DNA from: Parendozoicomonas haliclonae
GTDB taxonomy: Bacteria; Pseudomonadota; Gammaproteobacteria; Pseudomonadales; Endozoicomonadaceae
Reading direction: 5' to 3'
Length of the DNA stretch: 64,000 nucleotides
Assembly (NCBI RefSeq): GCF_900174585.1
Contig: NZ_FWPT01000001.1
Span: forward strand, 638,796-702,795
Part shown: piece after piece, positions 43,134-52,960 of the stretch
How positions within the stretch are numbered: the stretch's first letter is position 1
Layout: each line of letters starts with the position of its first letter
The notes under the pieces: model-generated
Database searches by the model: none
What the model was told of the DNA's origin: nothing
Seen by the model: the letters and a program-made list of their open reading frames with translations, nothing else
Position numbers and translations under genes: made by a program

Positions 43134-45482
43134 TTATCGTGTGGATACACGCCGCTTTCTGGCTTTGGCCTTTCCTTTGGGGCGGTCTGCTGCTGATGGG
43201 CGCTCAGGTGCGAGTGAGGTAACAAACTCCGGTTTCAGTGTGACGTACTCCAGATTGTCCAGAAGTAGCGGCAGTTCCAGTTCGTTACCCATTCCCTCGT
43301 CACCGTAAATCGCAGGGTGTTCTTCGGGCAGGATTCTTTGCAGTTCAGAGATGAGGTGGTTATACAGCCGGCTACCAACAATGATTGTGTTCTCCGGTGT
43401 GATATCACTTGCAAGCCTTGCTCTGGCTGTTGGTGAGAGTGTCTGGCTATATTCTTCAACCATTGTTCTCACCCGTATCGGGAAGTTTTCCGATACGGTT
43501 TGTGGCGTTATGAGAATAACTTTTGCCTTTGGATTAAATAGAGAGAGCCGCATACACATATTAGTGATCAGGCCTTCAGGGCAGACCGATTTGTCGGTTT
43601 CATCGCCATTGTCGACATCGTTGGATGAGAGGTTTTCCCCACGACGATAGGCATAAAGCCCCATAAAGAAGGCTTCCAGGCAGGTGCGGCGGGAGATCGA
43701 GCTGTCTCTAAAGTCCCCTCTGGCATGAAAGGCCAGAAAGAACAGTGCGGCAGCCTCACGGATTGTCACCTCGAAATCTGTTTTGTCTGGATTGTCTTTG
43801 GCGAGTCTCTTGCTCTGACCGTGCTGGGCGTAATCTTCCTTCATTTCAATAATCAGCCGTTTGGCGGCTTCGCAATGAGGGAGTTTTAATGTGTTCAGGT
43901 TGTCGTCTTCAGGACGGTTGGCCAGCTTCTTTCTGGATCTCATTTCTCGCTTCAGATCCGTTTGGATTTCGTCCAGGGATTCTTCCATTTTTCTCAGAAT
44001 GATCTCCAGATCCAGTGGTTTACCAATGTCTGACTCAGTGAACAGCCCCGGATAGCGTTTGAGGGTGCCTCGGGATATAAACGCTCTACCAACCTCGGTC
44101 AGATAGCCAAAATCAGCAAGACTCTTCATAGTGTCCAGTGTGCTTTGTTCTACCGATGGCGCGTGGACAATGCGTGAGTTGTGATAAGTATCAATATCGG
44201 TATCGGGCTGGTGGAGTTCTCCAACAAACCCGGCCAGTACTTTTCTCAGTTCCTGAGCCCGTGCCATGGTCTCTTCCCCGGGATCTGCTCTCTTGATGTC
44301 CATAATGTGTTTCAGGTTCCCCGGAATATCGTGCAGATTGAATGCTCGAGGGTTTTCGGGGAAGGGAGTCCAGCATTGATCCTGAACTGTTTTGGACAGT
44401 GCCCATCGGTATTCTGGTTTCAACATGCTGCTCAGAACGGAATAAACATCTCTCGGGTCACCGGCACGATACTTGTCAATCATGATCAATAGAAATGCGT
44501 GCAGGCTGCGCATTTGTTCCTCTGAGAGTGAGAGGAGTGCGAGGTAGAGGCTGTCGGTAAAAAGTGATGGATCATTATCATAAGTGAGCAGCGACGAAAG
44601 CAGTTCAATCAGTGCCAGACGCGCAGGGTGCTGGAAAATATCCTGAGTCATTTGCCATAGCGTGGGACGCTCCGGTTCGCTGATGCTCTGACTCATAAGG
44701 TAAAGGTGGGTCATAACGCTTTGGTGTTGGTGCAGGCTCTGGGGGAGAAGTCTGCCATCGTCACCTTGGGTTTTTGGGGGGCAGGCGCTTTCGATATCAA
44801 TGATCAGGGCTTCCCAGCTCAGCAGTTGATCGCTATGGAGACTATGCAGTGTGTCTGTCAGGGATTTCTGCTGTTTCAGGTCTTGCTCTTCTGCGTGGGA
44901 GCGCACGTTATGGAATTTGCCGGTGTACTTACTGTGGGCTTCCCCGATAAAGAAGTATTGATTCGGGTTCTGCCTGAAGTGTTCAGGGAATTTACGATGA
45001 AGCGTCTTACCAAACCGATCACAATAAAGCTTGCGGAGGTGATCTGTAGCCTCGATTGTGTCCAGAAACTGGGTGATTATGGCGACTGACCGCTTGCCGG
45101 TATGGTCGCTTGAATCATCGGGAAGGCTGTCTATTTGCTGGCAGGCCTCCTCGATCTTGCTGTGCTGGTAATGATTTTTTTGATAGGAGCCGATTGTTTC
45201 AGGCGTATCTTCATCGCCAGCGATAAAGTAATCACCGTACGAGGATTCACTTTCCATATCACTCTCAGAATCGCTTGCAGCCATGCAAAAGCCGACATCG
45301 ATCCCCGACGAATCCGGTTGAATCGTATAGGTGCTCAGCGGGCGTATGGTGTGCTGTCGTTCTCGTGTGTGAGTGCTTGTCAAAGAGGATGTTGAGAAGG
45401 TGGTCTCGGCTCTAGGCCGCTTTAAGGGGCCTAGTTGAATAAGCTGGCTGGCGAGGTCGCGAAATGATGATAAACGTTTCAT
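43134..45482 (-). CDS. Unrecognised 782-residue protein; candidate secreted effector
   Basis: I do not recognise this protein. The first ~100 residues are Ser/Thr-rich, then acidic and probably disordered. The middle is helical with no membrane segment, signal peptide or known catalytic motif. Two basic clusters look like nuclear localisation signals: LKRPRAE near residue 20 and PKGKAKARKRRVSTR at the very C-terminus. A disordered N-terminus with Ser/Thr bias is common in type III effectors, and the window encodes a T3SS. The gene lies inside the otherwise conserved aspS-yebC region, so it was probably gained. Effector status is inference only. Confidence 0.7.
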   Translation of the reverse strand: MKRLSSFRDLASQLIQLGPLKRPRAETTFSTSSLTSTHTRERQHTIRPLSTYTIQPDSSGIDVGFCMAASDSESDMESESSYGDYFIAGDEDTPETIGSYQKNHYQHSKIEEACQQIDSLPDDSSDHTGKRSVAIITQFLDTIEATDHLRKLYCDRFGKTLHRKFPEHFRQNPNQYFFIGEAHSKYTGKFHNVRSHAEEQDLKQQKSLTDTLHSLHSDQLLSWEALIIDIESACPPKTQGDDGRLLPQSLHQHQSVMTHLYLMSQSISEPERPTLWQMTQDIFQHPARLALIELLSSLLTYDNDPSLFTDSLYLALLSLSEEQMRSLHAFLLIMIDKYRAGDPRDVYSVLSSMLKPEYRWALSKTVQDQCWTPFPENPRAFNLHDIPGNLKHIMDIKRADPGEETMARAQELRKVLAGFVGELHQPDTDIDTYHNSRIVHAPSVEQSTLDTMKSLADFGYLTEVGRAFISRGTLKRYPGLFTESDIGKPLDLEIILRKMEESLDEIQTDLKREMRSRKKLANRPEDDNLNTLKLPHCEAAKRLIIEMKEDYAQHGQSKRLAKDNPDKTDFEVTIREAAALFFLAFHARGDFRDSSISRRTCLEAFFMGLYAYRRGENLSSNDVDNGDETDKSVCPEGLITNMCMRLSLFNPKAKVILITPQTVSENFPIRVRTMVEEYSQTLSPTARARLASDITPENTIIVGSRLYNHLISELQRILPEEHPAIYGDEGMGNELELPLLLDNLEYVTLKPEFVTSLAPERPSAADRPKGKAKARKRRVSTR

Positions 45483-45651
45483 ATAAGTTCTTTCTGAGTT
45501 GGCGGCTGTAGGGAATAGACTGTGCCGAGAAGGCTTTGAGGGAGGTCTGTGACCGGCTGGTTAGACGTGAGCGGGCTCTATCGACGCCTAAGCTAGGCTG
45601 ACTGCGCTGATAACGATATAATTGCGGTTTTTAAAATTTTGAGGAAAGCCG

Positions 45652-46398
45652 ATGGCCGGTCATAGTAAATGGGCCAACATCAAACACCGTAAGGCGGCTC
45701 AGGACGCCAAGCGCGGTAAGATTTTCACCAAGCTGATCCGTGAGCTGGTGGTTGCTGCCAAGGCTGGTGGCGGTGATGTGAACGATAACCCGCGTCTGCG
45801 CGCGGCGGTTGATAAGGCGCTGGGCTCCAACATGACCCGCGATACCATCAACCGTGCTATCGAGCGTGGCTGTGGCGGTGGTGAAGATTCCAACATGGAA
45901 GAGATCACCTATGAAGGTTACGGCCCTGGCGGTGTTGCTGTTCTGGTTGAGTGCCTGAGCGACAACCGTAACCGTACCGTTTCCGAAGTGCGTCACGCTT
46001 TCTCCAAGCATGGCGGCAATCTGGGTACTGACGGTTCTGTTGCCTACCTGTTTGAGAGAAAAGGTCAGATCTACTTTGAAGCCGGTGCTGATGAAGACGC
46101 TGTGATGGAAGCCGCCCTGGAAGCCGGTGCGGAAGATGTTGTCACCAATGATGACGGTTCCATCGAAGTGCTGACCGAGTGGACTGAGCTGTCTGCGGTG
46201 AAAGAAGCGCTGGAGGCGGCGGGCCTGACACCGGTAGAAAGTGAAGTGACCATGATCGCTTCTACCCAGTCTGAGCTGGATCTGGCCGGTGCGGAAAAGA
46301 TCATGAAGATGATTGATCGTCTGGAAGATCTGGACGATGTGCAGAACGTATACAGTAACGCTGATATCTCTGCGGAAATTATGGAACAGCTGGGCTGA
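45652..46398 (+). CDS. yebC: YebC/PmpR family protein
   Basis: A 248-residue protein starting [20 protein letters not shown], the family signature, with a later PGGVAVLVE segment and a C-terminal [15 protein letters not shown]. Members were described as transcription regulators (PmpR) and, more recently, as factors that relieve ribosome stalling at proline stretches (the TACO1 group). It is upstream of ruvC as in many gammaproteobacteria, though a small gene separates them here. A TATAAT at 45617-45622 may be its -10 box. Confidence 0.96.
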   Translation: MAGHSKWANIKHRKAAQDAKRGKIFTKLIRELVVAAKAGGGDVNDNPRLRAAVDKALGSNMTRDTINRAIERGCGGGEDSNMEEITYEGYGPGGVAVLVECLSDNRNRTVSEVRHAFSKHGGNLGTDGSVAYLFERKGQIYFEAGADEDAVMEAALEAGAEDVVTNDDGSIEVLTEWTELSAVKEALEAAGLTPVESEVTMIASTQSELDLAGAEKIMKMIDRLEDLDDVQNVYSNADISAEIMEQLG

Positions 46399-46410
46399 TC
46401 CATTGGTTAT

Positions 46411-46448
46411 CTGCCCGTGTTCTACGGGCAGAGCCTTTCTTGTTTTTT
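46411..46448 (+). terminator. Terminator after yebC
   Basis: CTGCCCGT (46411-46418), 5-base loop, ACGGGCAG (46424-46431), then a T-rich run to about 46448. It separates yebC from the next gene. Confidence 0.75.
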
Positions 46449-46577
46449 CCTCTCTCGATCGTTTTTCTCTCTTGATTGTCTTACTGGTTGTTATTCCATC
46501 TAACATTCCTCATCGCAGCTGAACTTTATGATTTGGCATAAGCCTAAGTGATAGTTTTCACGGGCCGTGGTGGGGTT

Positions 46578-47198
46578 ATGGCGCAGGCGGATTTCATACA
46601 GACATTCAGAAGCACTCTTTCTAGTGCTTATGTCAGTGCCTATGGTCATGTTGACAGGGTGATTCACTCTAGCGATTGGCGTGGTTTTATGGTGACGAAT
46701 GTCGGGGAGCCTGTATCACGTCAGCTGGAAGCTGCTGAGCAATATCTTGATACGCATTACGAGCCGGGTTCAGGAGCTATATTCCGGAAGGTCGTTTCTA
46801 CATTGGCTTTTAGCTATATGCTGGGGTGGTCGGTTGCTCCACTTTATCAAGTATGGGCTGATCGGCAAATTCCTCAACTGGTCACGGAGTGCAGAGACGC
46901 CGAGGATGGTGATGTCATTGAGATGCGATCCAGAATTGCAGACCTTCGCACAAGCTATTGTCGTCGTGCGTTTGGATGTCCCTCCTTGAACGATGCGGTG
47001 ACGCTGCTCGGTCTGGGCTTGGTGGCAGTGTCAGCGACTCCATTGTGGGGCGGGTTGGCTTCGACCTTTATTGGTGTCCGCTGTGTGTGTTCAGTGACTC
47101 AGTCTCTGTTGAATTGCCGTAACCAGCTTCGGTTGTTGCAATTGGATAAGGAGTTATCAGTAAGGCTGGAGAACTATCACCCGAGTGCCTTCGACTAA
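46578..47198 (+). CDS. Unrecognised small membrane protein between yebC and ruvC
   Basis: The frame opens at GTG 46548, but ATG 46578 (MAQADFIQTFRSTLSS) has a GGTGGGG site ahead of it and gives 206 residues. Two hydrophobic regions are visible, near the middle (VVSTLAFSYMLGWSVAPLY) and towards the end (AVTLLGLGLVAVSATPLWGG), with several cysteines between and after them. No family is recognised. It is not part of the conserved yebC-ruvC order. Confidence 0.6.
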   Translation: MAQADFIQTFRSTLSSAYVSAYGHVDRVIHSSDWRGFMVTNVGEPVSRQLEAAEQYLDTHYEPGSGAIFRKVVSTLAFSYMLGWSVAPLYQVWADRQIPQLVTECRDAEDGDVIEMRSRIADLRTSYCRRAFGCPSLNDAVTLLGLGLVAVSATPLWGGLASTFIGVRCVCSVTQSLLNCRNQLRLLQLDKELSVRLENYHPSAFD

Positions 47199-47240
47199 CT
47201 TTTCTCTGAAGGGCGCCCTTTCGCATCTGCGAGCCACGCT

Positions 47241-47330
47241 TTAGACCTTCATGTTCAGTGCCAATGTCATGGCGAATAGAATAACAGTGCAGGTGGTGAC
47301 TATCGCGAGAGGAATCATCCATTCCTTCAT
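47241..47330 (-). CDS. Possible 29-residue single-helix microprotein
   Basis: A short reading frame in the 350-base gap before ruvC. It reads MKEWMIPLAIVTTC, then a hydrophobic run, and ends LNMKV: a single transmembrane helix with charged ends. An AGG lies 8-10 bases before the ATG. Such length and shape are common in real small membrane proteins, but there is no other support. The rest of the gap (47199-47240, 47331-47550) holds no gene that I can see. Confidence 0.35.
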   Translation of the reverse strand: MKEWMIPLAIVTTCTVILFAMTLALNMKV

Positions 47331-47550
47331 TTCTGTAGCCTATCTCTTTGTCATACAGTTGAGCATAAGCTTAATTGACTTGTTTTTTTTGTTTGTAGCC
47401 TTTGGTTATCCAATTGCGTGACTTCGTAAACTTTGCTCTTCTTGGCAACTCTTAGCAGGTCTCTGCGGGAGAAACTTCTTCACACGTCCTTCTTTTACTG
47501 TAAAAATAAACAGTACTACTTTGTTTTGATAAGACTGTTCTAACCAGACT

Positions 47551-48075
47551 ATGGCAATCATTCTTGGAATTGACCCCGGCTCCCGTATCACGGGTTATGG
47601 TGTTATCAACCATAACGGGCGCACCATTGAATACGTCGATTCCGGATGTATCCGCATTCAGCCGGGCGAGCTGCCCGAGCGTTTGAAACAGGTTTATGAT
47701 GGCATTGATCAGGTGATCGCGGCCTGGACGCCGCAGATGGTCGGTATTGAACAGGTGTTCATGGCTAAGAATGCCGACTCCGCCTTGAAACTGGGGCAGG
47801 CACGCGGCGCGGCGATTGTTGCTGCCATGAATAACGGCTTGCCTGTGAGTGAGTATTCCGCCCGACAGATCAAGCAGGCGGTGGTCGGCACAGGCTCTGC
47901 GGATAAAGAACAGGTGCAGCATATGGTGATGGCCATGCTGCGATTGAACCGCAAACCCCAGGCCGATGCGGCGGATGCGCTGGCGGTTGCCCTGTGTCAC
48001 GCTCATACACGACAAGGTCTTATTGGATTATCAAGCACTGGCGGGCGTAAGATTGTCCGTGGCCGTTTACGTTGA
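47551..48075 (+). CDS. ruvC: Holliday junction resolvase RuvC
   Basis: A 174-residue RNase H-fold endonuclease. Acidic residues of the active site are visible: ILGIDPGSR (Asp7), VGIEQVF (Glu), and [15 protein letters not shown] near the end. It cleaves Holliday junctions held by RuvAB. ruvA begins 37 bases downstream. Confidence 0.97.
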   Translation: MAIILGIDPGSRITGYGVINHNGRTIEYVDSGCIRIQPGELPERLKQVYDGIDQVIAAWTPQMVGIEQVFMAKNADSALKLGQARGAAIVAAMNNGLPVSEYSARQIKQAVVGTGSADKEQVQHMVMAMLRLNRKPQADAADALAVALCHAHTRQGLIGLSSTGGRKIVRGRLR

Positions 48076-48112
48076 GTCTCAGCAAAGCTGGGGCTGCTCA
48101 CAGGAAATTATG

Positions 48113-48724
48113 ATGATTGGACGACTGCGCGGAACGCTGGTTGAAAAGCACTCTCCCAGTTTGCTGGTGGATGTGGGTGGTGTCGGCTACGAGCTGGAAG
48201 CGCCGATGTCGACGTGTTACCGCCTGCCTGAACCCGGGCTGGAAGTGACCCTGTACACCCACTTTGTGGTGCGGGAAGATGCCCAGCTGCTGTATGGCTT
48301 TGCTGATAAAAGCGAGCGACAGCTGTTTCGTACCCTGATTCGGGTCAATGGTGTTGGCCCGAAGCTGGCACTGGCCATCCTTTCCGGAATGGAAGCGGAA
48401 ATGTTTGCCCGCAGCGTTCATGAGCAGGATGCCACGATGCTGACCCGTATTCCTGGTGTGGGTAAGAAGACCGCAGAACGTCTGATTGTGGAAATGAAGG
48501 ATCGCCTGAATGAATGGCAATCCGCACTCGCGCCTTTGGAATTGGCAGCTGCCGGCAAACCGGCTCCGGCCGCTGTAAAGCAGGATCCGGTTCAGGATGC
48601 CGTCAGCGCCCTGATTGCCCTTGGCTATAAACCGCAGGAAGCCAGCAAGGCCATTGCTGCGGTTGAAGCGGAAGGCATGAGTACGGATGATTTGATCCGT
48701 CAGGCTCTGCGAGCCATGGTGTAA
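48113..48724 (+). CDS. ruvA: Holliday junction DNA helicase subunit RuvA
   Basis: A 203-residue protein starting [12 protein letters not shown] at ATG 48113 after an AGGA site; the frame is open further upstream, overlapping ruvC, but the family start is clear. Order: OB-fold, helix-hairpin-helix domain ([29 protein letters not shown]), Ala/Pro linker and the C-terminal domain III ([20 protein letters not shown]) that binds RuvB. Confidence 0.97.
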   Translation: MIGRLRGTLVEKHSPSLLVDVGGVGYELEAPMSTCYRLPEPGLEVTLYTHFVVREDAQLLYGFADKSERQLFRTLIRVNGVGPKLALAILSGMEAEMFARSVHEQDATMLTRIPGVGKKTAERLIVEMKDRLNEWQSALAPLELAAAGKPAPAAVKQDPVQDAVSALIALGYKPQEASKAIAAVEAEGMSTDDLIRQALRAMV

Positions 48725-48754
48725 GAAAGGCGTGAAGAGAATAATGGAACCGTG

Positions 48755-49762
48755 ATGATCGAAAGCGACCGACTGATCTCAGCGCAGGAAGCGCCCCTTG
48801 AAGATCGAATCGACCGTGCAATCCGCCCGGATAAACTCAGTGACTATATCGGCCAGCCGGGCGTACGCGAGCAGATGGAGATTTTCATCAAAGCTGCCCG
48901 CCTGCGTCAGGATGCTCTGGACCATACTTTGATCTTTGGCCCGCCGGGGCTGGGTAAAACCACGCTGGCAAATATTCTTGCCAATGAGATGGGTGTGAAT
49001 CTCAAGTCCACCTCTGGTCCGGTACTGGAAAAGGCCGGTGATCTGGCCGCCATGCTGACCAACCTTGAGCCCCACGATATTTTATTTGTCGATGAGATTC
49101 ATCGCTTGAGCCCGGTGGTGGAAGAAGTTTTGTATCCGGCTATGGAAGATTATCAGCTGGATATTATGATCGGTGAAGGTCCGGCAGCCCGTTCCATCAA
49201 ACTCGATCTGCCGCCGTTTACGCTGGTGGGCGCAACGACCCGTGCCGGTCTGCTGACTTCACCGCTCCGAGACCGTTTCGGTATTGTTCAGCGTCTGGAG
49301 TTCTACAGTGTTCCGGATCTGACCACCATTGTGGAGCGTTCTGCCCGGATTCTGGGTATGGATATGGGCACTGAAGGTGCGCGGGAAGTGGCACGGCGCT
49401 CCCGGGGAACACCGCGTATTGCCAACCGTTTGCTGCGCCGGGTGCGTGACTATGCGGATGTGCGTGCCAATGGTGTGGTGTCCGGTGATGTGGCGGATGC
49501 GGCCCTGAACATGCTGGATGTCGATAGTGAGGGCTTTGATCATATGGACCGGCGTTTGCTGCTGGCCATGATCGAGAAATTTGATGGTGGCCCAGTGGGC
49601 GTCGACAGCCTTGCTGCGGCGATCGGCGAAGAACGGGATACCATAGAAGATGTTTTGGAGCCCTATCTGATTCAGCAGGGCTATCTTATGCGCACACCAC
49701 GCGGCCGGGTTGTAACCCGTCATGCGTATGAACATTTTGGCTTATCTGTTAAAAGTGAGTGA
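48755..49762 (+). CDS. ruvB: Holliday junction DNA helicase subunit RuvB
   Basis: A 335-residue AAA+ motor from ATG 48755 ([10 protein letters not shown], as in relatives); a GTG three bases earlier is also possible. Walker [10 protein letters not shown], Walker B LFVDEIHR and sensor GATTRAGLL are intact, with a winged-helix C-terminus ([16 protein letters not shown]). It drives branch migration with RuvA. Confidence 0.97.
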   Translation: MIESDRLISAQEAPLEDRIDRAIRPDKLSDYIGQPGVREQMEIFIKAARLRQDALDHTLIFGPPGLGKTTLANILANEMGVNLKSTSGPVLEKAGDLAAMLTNLEPHDILFVDEIHRLSPVVEEVLYPAMEDYQLDIMIGEGPAARSIKLDLPPFTLVGATTRAGLLTSPLRDRFGIVQRLEFYSVPDLTTIVERSARILGMDMGTEGAREVARRSRGTPRIANRLLRRVRDYADVRANGVVSGDVADAALNMLDVDSEGFDHMDRRLLLAMIEKFDGGPVGVDSLAAAIGEERDTIEDVLEPYLIQQGYLMRTPRGRVVTRHAYEHFGLSVKSE

Positions 49763-49768
49763 TGGCTT

Positions 49769-50230
49769 ATGATTCGGAAGCTTGCCGTCCCATTGATTGT
49801 TGTCAGTGCCGTACTTGGCGGCTGTGCCAATAATATGGGGTCCAATGTTTACTCCTCAGCGCAGGCTCAGCAGGTGCAGACTGTCCGCGAAGGGACGGTG
49901 ATCGCACTGGCTCCAGTGATGATCAAAGATGATGAAAATGCTGTCGGCACTCTGGCCGGTGGTGTGGCTGGCGGTATTGCCGGCAGTGCCATTGGCGGTG
50001 GTCGCGGCAGTGATCTTGCTGCTGTTGGTGGTGCCGTGCTGGGTGGTATTCTCGGTAATATGGCCGAGCAGAACATAACCAAAAAGCAGGGTGTGAATAT
50101 CACCATCCGCTTGAAGGATGGAGAACTGATCTCGGTCGTGCAGGAAGTGGAACCGAATGTTCTGTTCCAGATCGGCGAGCAGGTGCTGGTCTACAGCCAG
50201 CCGGGCAGCAGTCGGGTAGTTCCTTTTTAG
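49769..50230 (+). CDS. Glycine-zipper outer-membrane lipoprotein (SlyB/Pcp-like)
   Basis: A 153-residue lipoprotein with lipobox VLGGC (Cys19) and a glycine-zipper stretch (GTLAGGVAGGIAGSAIGGG and following, about residues 60-97), then a small beta domain (VNITIRLKDGELISV). This is the layout of SlyB/Pcp/17-kDa surface antigen proteins, which help outer-membrane integrity. It follows ruvB after 6 bases, an unusual partner, and precedes the tol-pal group. Confidence 0.87.
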   Translation: MIRKLAVPLIVVSAVLGGCANNMGSNVYSSAQAQQVQTVREGTVIALAPVMIKDDENAVGTLAGGVAGGIAGSAIGGGRGSDLAAVGGAVLGGILGNMAEQNITKKQGVNITIRLKDGELISVVQEVEPNVLFQIGEQVLVYSQPGSSRVVPF

Positions 50231-50478
50231 ATGGCGCCGTTTAAACGCAGTTTTAACGCAGTTGTGAATAGTGCCTTTCTAATGAATCTGTCTGCCAGTC
50301 AGCTCCTACTGTAACAAATGCATGTAACAGTGTGATCTGAACCATGGTATAACGCAGGCAGTTGTGCGTAGCACAGATGACAGTGGTCCCTTTTTTAGGG
50401 AGGGTGTGAGAGCACCTTCCAGACAGTGTCAGTTCTTGGTGGTTGTCACTGTTTCAGGCTCAAATCAGAGGTGTGGCT

Positions 50479-50907
50479 GTGGCCGATAGGGTGTTTAACT
50501 GGCCGGTGCGGGTCTATTACGAAGATACTGATGCCGGTGGTATTGTTTACTACGTCAATTACCTGAAGTTTATGGAGCGGGCTCGGACTGAATATCTGCG
50601 CAGCCTGGGGTTTGATCAGCAGGCACTGATGCATGATGGCATCCTGTTTGTGGTAAGAAACACCGCTATCGAATACCTCAAACCCGCCCGTCTGGATGAT
50701 GCGCTGGATGTAACTGTAAGCCTGTCCCGTCGTGGACGCGCGGGCTTCGATATGGTTCAGTCCATCTGGCGTGATGGTGAAGAATTATGCAAAAGCCGGG
50801 TGTCGATCGCCTGTGTCAGTGCCAACAGCCTTAAGCCGGTTGGACTGCCGGTGAATATTCGTCAGGCCATGCTTTTGTCGTCGCAGGATGCTCCGTCAGA
50901 CGCCTGA
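50479..50907 (+). CDS. ybgC: YbgC-type acyl-CoA thioesterase of the tol-pal operon
   Basis: A hot-dog-fold thioesterase. The motif VYYEDTDAGGIVYYVNYLKF contains the catalytic Asp and the family signature. The frame opens at 50443, but an AGAGG site at 50467-50471 points to GTG 50479, giving 142 residues. It opens the conserved ybgC-tolQRAB-pal-cpoB order. The family hydrolyses short or medium acyl-CoA/ACP and may affect phospholipids at the division site. Confidence 0.93.
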   Translation: MADRVFNWPVRVYYEDTDAGGIVYYVNYLKFMERARTEYLRSLGFDQQALMHDGILFVVRNTAIEYLKPARLDDALDVTVSLSRRGRAGFDMVQSIWRDGEELCKSRVSIACVSANSLKPVGLPVNIRQAMLLSSQDAPSDA

Positions 50908-50939
50908 GTCAAACACGGATTGAGATAAGAGAGAACAGA

Positions 50940-51641
50940 GTGACAGAAAATACCTCCATGTGGGCGCTGGTGCTGGATGCCGGCTGGTTTGTTCAGCTGA
51001 TTCTGCTGATGTTGATTGCGGCCTCGGTATTGTCCTGGGTGTTTATTGTTCAGCGCAGTATTGTTCTGCGTAATGCCCGTAAGGCGGCTGTCGCCTTTGA
51101 AGACCGCTTCTGGTCGGGTATGGATCTGGGCCAGCTTTACCGCGAAGTCCATGAAGAAGCTGATAAAGGTACCGGCACCGGTATGGAGCGTATCTTTATG
51201 GCCGGTTTCCGTGAATTTACCCGCCTGCGTGGTAAGGGCATGGATGCCGATGCGTTGATGGATGGCGTGCAGCGTTCCATGCGTGTTGCGGTAACCCGTG
51301 AGCAGGAACGTTTGGAAACCAATTTGCCGTTTCTGGCAACCGTGGGTTCAACCGGCCCTTACGTGGGTCTGTTCGGTACGGTAGTCGGGGTTATGAACTC
51401 CTTCCGTGGTCTGGCGGGTGTTCAGCAAACCACTCTGGCTGCGGTCGCTCCCGGTATTGCGGAAGCACTGGTAACCACAGCTGTTGGCCTGGTGGCGGCG
51501 ATTCCTGCCGTGGTGGCTTACAACCGGTTCAATGCCCGCGTTGAATCTCTGCTGACCAGCTACGAAACCTTTGCCGAAGAGTTCTCCAGTATTCTCCACC
51601 GTCAGGTGCATGGTAAGAGCCGTGCCCAGGGGGAGGGCTGA
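50940..51641 (+). CDS. tolQ: Tol-Pal system proton channel protein TolQ
   Basis: A 233-residue MotA/ExbB-family protein starting at GTG 50940. Three membrane helices are seen: an N-terminal one (residues ~14-38) and a pair around VGSTGPYVGLFGTVVGVMNS and ALVTTAVGLVAAIPAVVAYN, with the conserved Thr and Pro residues of the ion channel. With TolR it uses the proton gradient to move TolA during envelope constriction. Confidence 0.97.
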   Translation: MTENTSMWALVLDAGWFVQLILLMLIAASVLSWVFIVQRSIVLRNARKAAVAFEDRFWSGMDLGQLYREVHEEADKGTGTGMERIFMAGFREFTRLRGKGMDADALMDGVQRSMRVAVTREQERLETNLPFLATVGSTGPYVGLFGTVVGVMNSFRGLAGVQQTTLAAVAPGIAEALVTTAVGLVAAIPAVVAYNRFNARVESLLTSYETFAEEFSSILHRQVHGKSRAQGEG

Positions 51642-51643
51642 TC

Positions 51644-52075
51644 GTGGCGCGCAAGTCCGGGCGCCGCAAGCCCATGTCGGAAATCAACATGGTGCCGTTT
51701 ATCGACATCATGATGGTTATGCTGGTGGCCTTTATGGTTTCCTCGCCCATGTTCACTCAGGGTGTACAGGTTGAGCTGCCAAAGACCGATAGCAATCCGG
51801 TTGAGATTCCCAAAGGCGAAGAGCCACTGGTGGTTTCGATCAAGCCAGACGGCAGTTATTACCTGAGCCTGGAATCCACTGGTGAGAAGTCACTGTCGCT
51901 TAGCGAGATGTCCGACAAGGTCAGCAAAATCAAAAAGGCGCGTCCTTCCACGATGGTGCTGGTGAAAGGGGACAAGGCAGCAAGCTACGGTGCCGTTGTC
52001 GAGGCCATGGCCGTTCTGCAAAAGGCCGGTGTCAGTGATGTCGGCCTGATTACCGAACCCGGGGAGCTGAACTAA
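51644..52075 (+). CDS. tolR: Tol-Pal system protein TolR
   Basis: A 143-residue ExbD/TolR protein starting at GTG 51644, two bases after tolQ. A single N-terminal helix carries the proton-conducting Asp in NMVPFIDIMMVMLVAFMV; the rest is the periplasmic domain. tolA starts two bases after its stop codon, so the three are tightly coupled. Confidence 0.97.
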   Translation: MARKSGRRKPMSEINMVPFIDIMMVMLVAFMVSSPMFTQGVQVELPKTDSNPVEIPKGEEPLVVSIKPDGSYYLSLESTGEKSLSLSEMSDKVSKIKKARPSTMVLVKGDKAASYGAVVEAMAVLQKAGVSDVGLITEPGELN

Positions 52076-52077
52076 GC

Positions 52078-52944
52078 GTGTCAGGACAGTTCTTCTCACG
52101 GATGGCAAAAGTATTCTCTGCTCCGGTAGCCTGGGCAGGGCAGCGTGTGGATAACCTGCGGGAGGAAGGCTGGCTGGTGCCGGTTGTTGTCTCGCTGGTG
52201 CTCCACGCGGTTGTGGTTGCGATGTTGCTGCTGGTTGTTCCTCGGGCAGAAGAGCGCAAAATTGATCCAACACCGAGCTTTGTCACGGCCCGTATGGTTA
52301 CGATGGAGCAGGCCGCTCCTAAACCTCCTCCGAAAAAAGTCAGACCGGTTCGTACTGAGAAAAAAACACCGGTTAAACAGCCTGTCGTAAAACCTAAGCC
52401 AAAGCCGGATCAGCAGGCGATAGCCCTCAAACGCAAGAAGGAAGAGGAGCGCCGCAAGCAGCAGGAGCTGGCTAAAAAGAAAGAGCAGGAACGCCTCAAA
52501 CGGGAGAAAGAACTGGCTGATCAGCGTGAGCGTGAACGCCAGCAAAAGCTGCGCAGGGAACAGTTGCAAAAGCAGCAGGAACAAGAGATGCTGGCTGCAA
52601 TGGCTCGTGAGCAGCAGCTTGCTGCCCAGGCCCGCGCAGACGGGGAAGCCCGTGCTTCTGCAGAGGGTGTTATCAGGCAGCTGGTGGAAGATCAGTGGTC
52701 ACGTCCGGCTTCGGCCAAACGCGGAATGGAAACCGTGTTGCGTATTCAGCTGTTGCCAACCGGTGAGCTGATCAGTGTTCAGATTGTGACCGGTAGTGGC
52801 GATGAGGCTTTTGACCGCTCCGCCTGGCAGGCGGTAGAACGTGCCGCACCGTTTACAGAGTTGCAGGCTTTGGAGTCCCGGGTATTTGAGCAGAACTTCC
52901 GCGCTTTCCGGTTCAAGTTCAGCCCGCAGGATTTGCTGAATTGA
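52078..52944 (+). CDS. tolA: Tol-Pal system protein TolA
   Basis: A 288-residue protein starting at GTG 52078. One membrane helix (residues ~30-52, [20 protein letters not shown]), a Pro/Lys stretch, then a long Lys/Glu/Gln/Arg-rich helix (about 115-190) crossing the periplasm, and the C-terminal domain III ([20 protein letters not shown]) that touches Pal and TolB. The layout is complete, with the helical part shorter than in E. coli. Confidence 0.95.
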   Translation: MSGQFFSRMAKVFSAPVAWAGQRVDNLREEGWLVPVVVSLVLHAVVVAMLLLVVPRAEERKIDPTPSFVTARMVTMEQAAPKPPPKKVRPVRTEKKTPVKQPVVKPKPKPDQQAIALKRKKEEERRKQQELAKKKEQERLKREKELADQRERERQQKLRREQLQKQQEQEMLAAMAREQQLAAQARADGEARASAEGVIRQLVEDQWSRPASAKRGMETVLRIQLLPTGELISVQIVTGSGDEAFDRSAWQAVERAAPFTELQALESRVFEQNFRAFRFKFSPQDLLN

Positions 52945-52960
52945 TATTAAAGGATCCAGA

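Noticed and set aside
47213..47226. AAGGGCGCCCTT palindrome after the 206-residue protein gene
   Set aside because: There is no loop between the arms and no U-run, so it cannot act as a hairpin terminator; it may be a chance palindrome.
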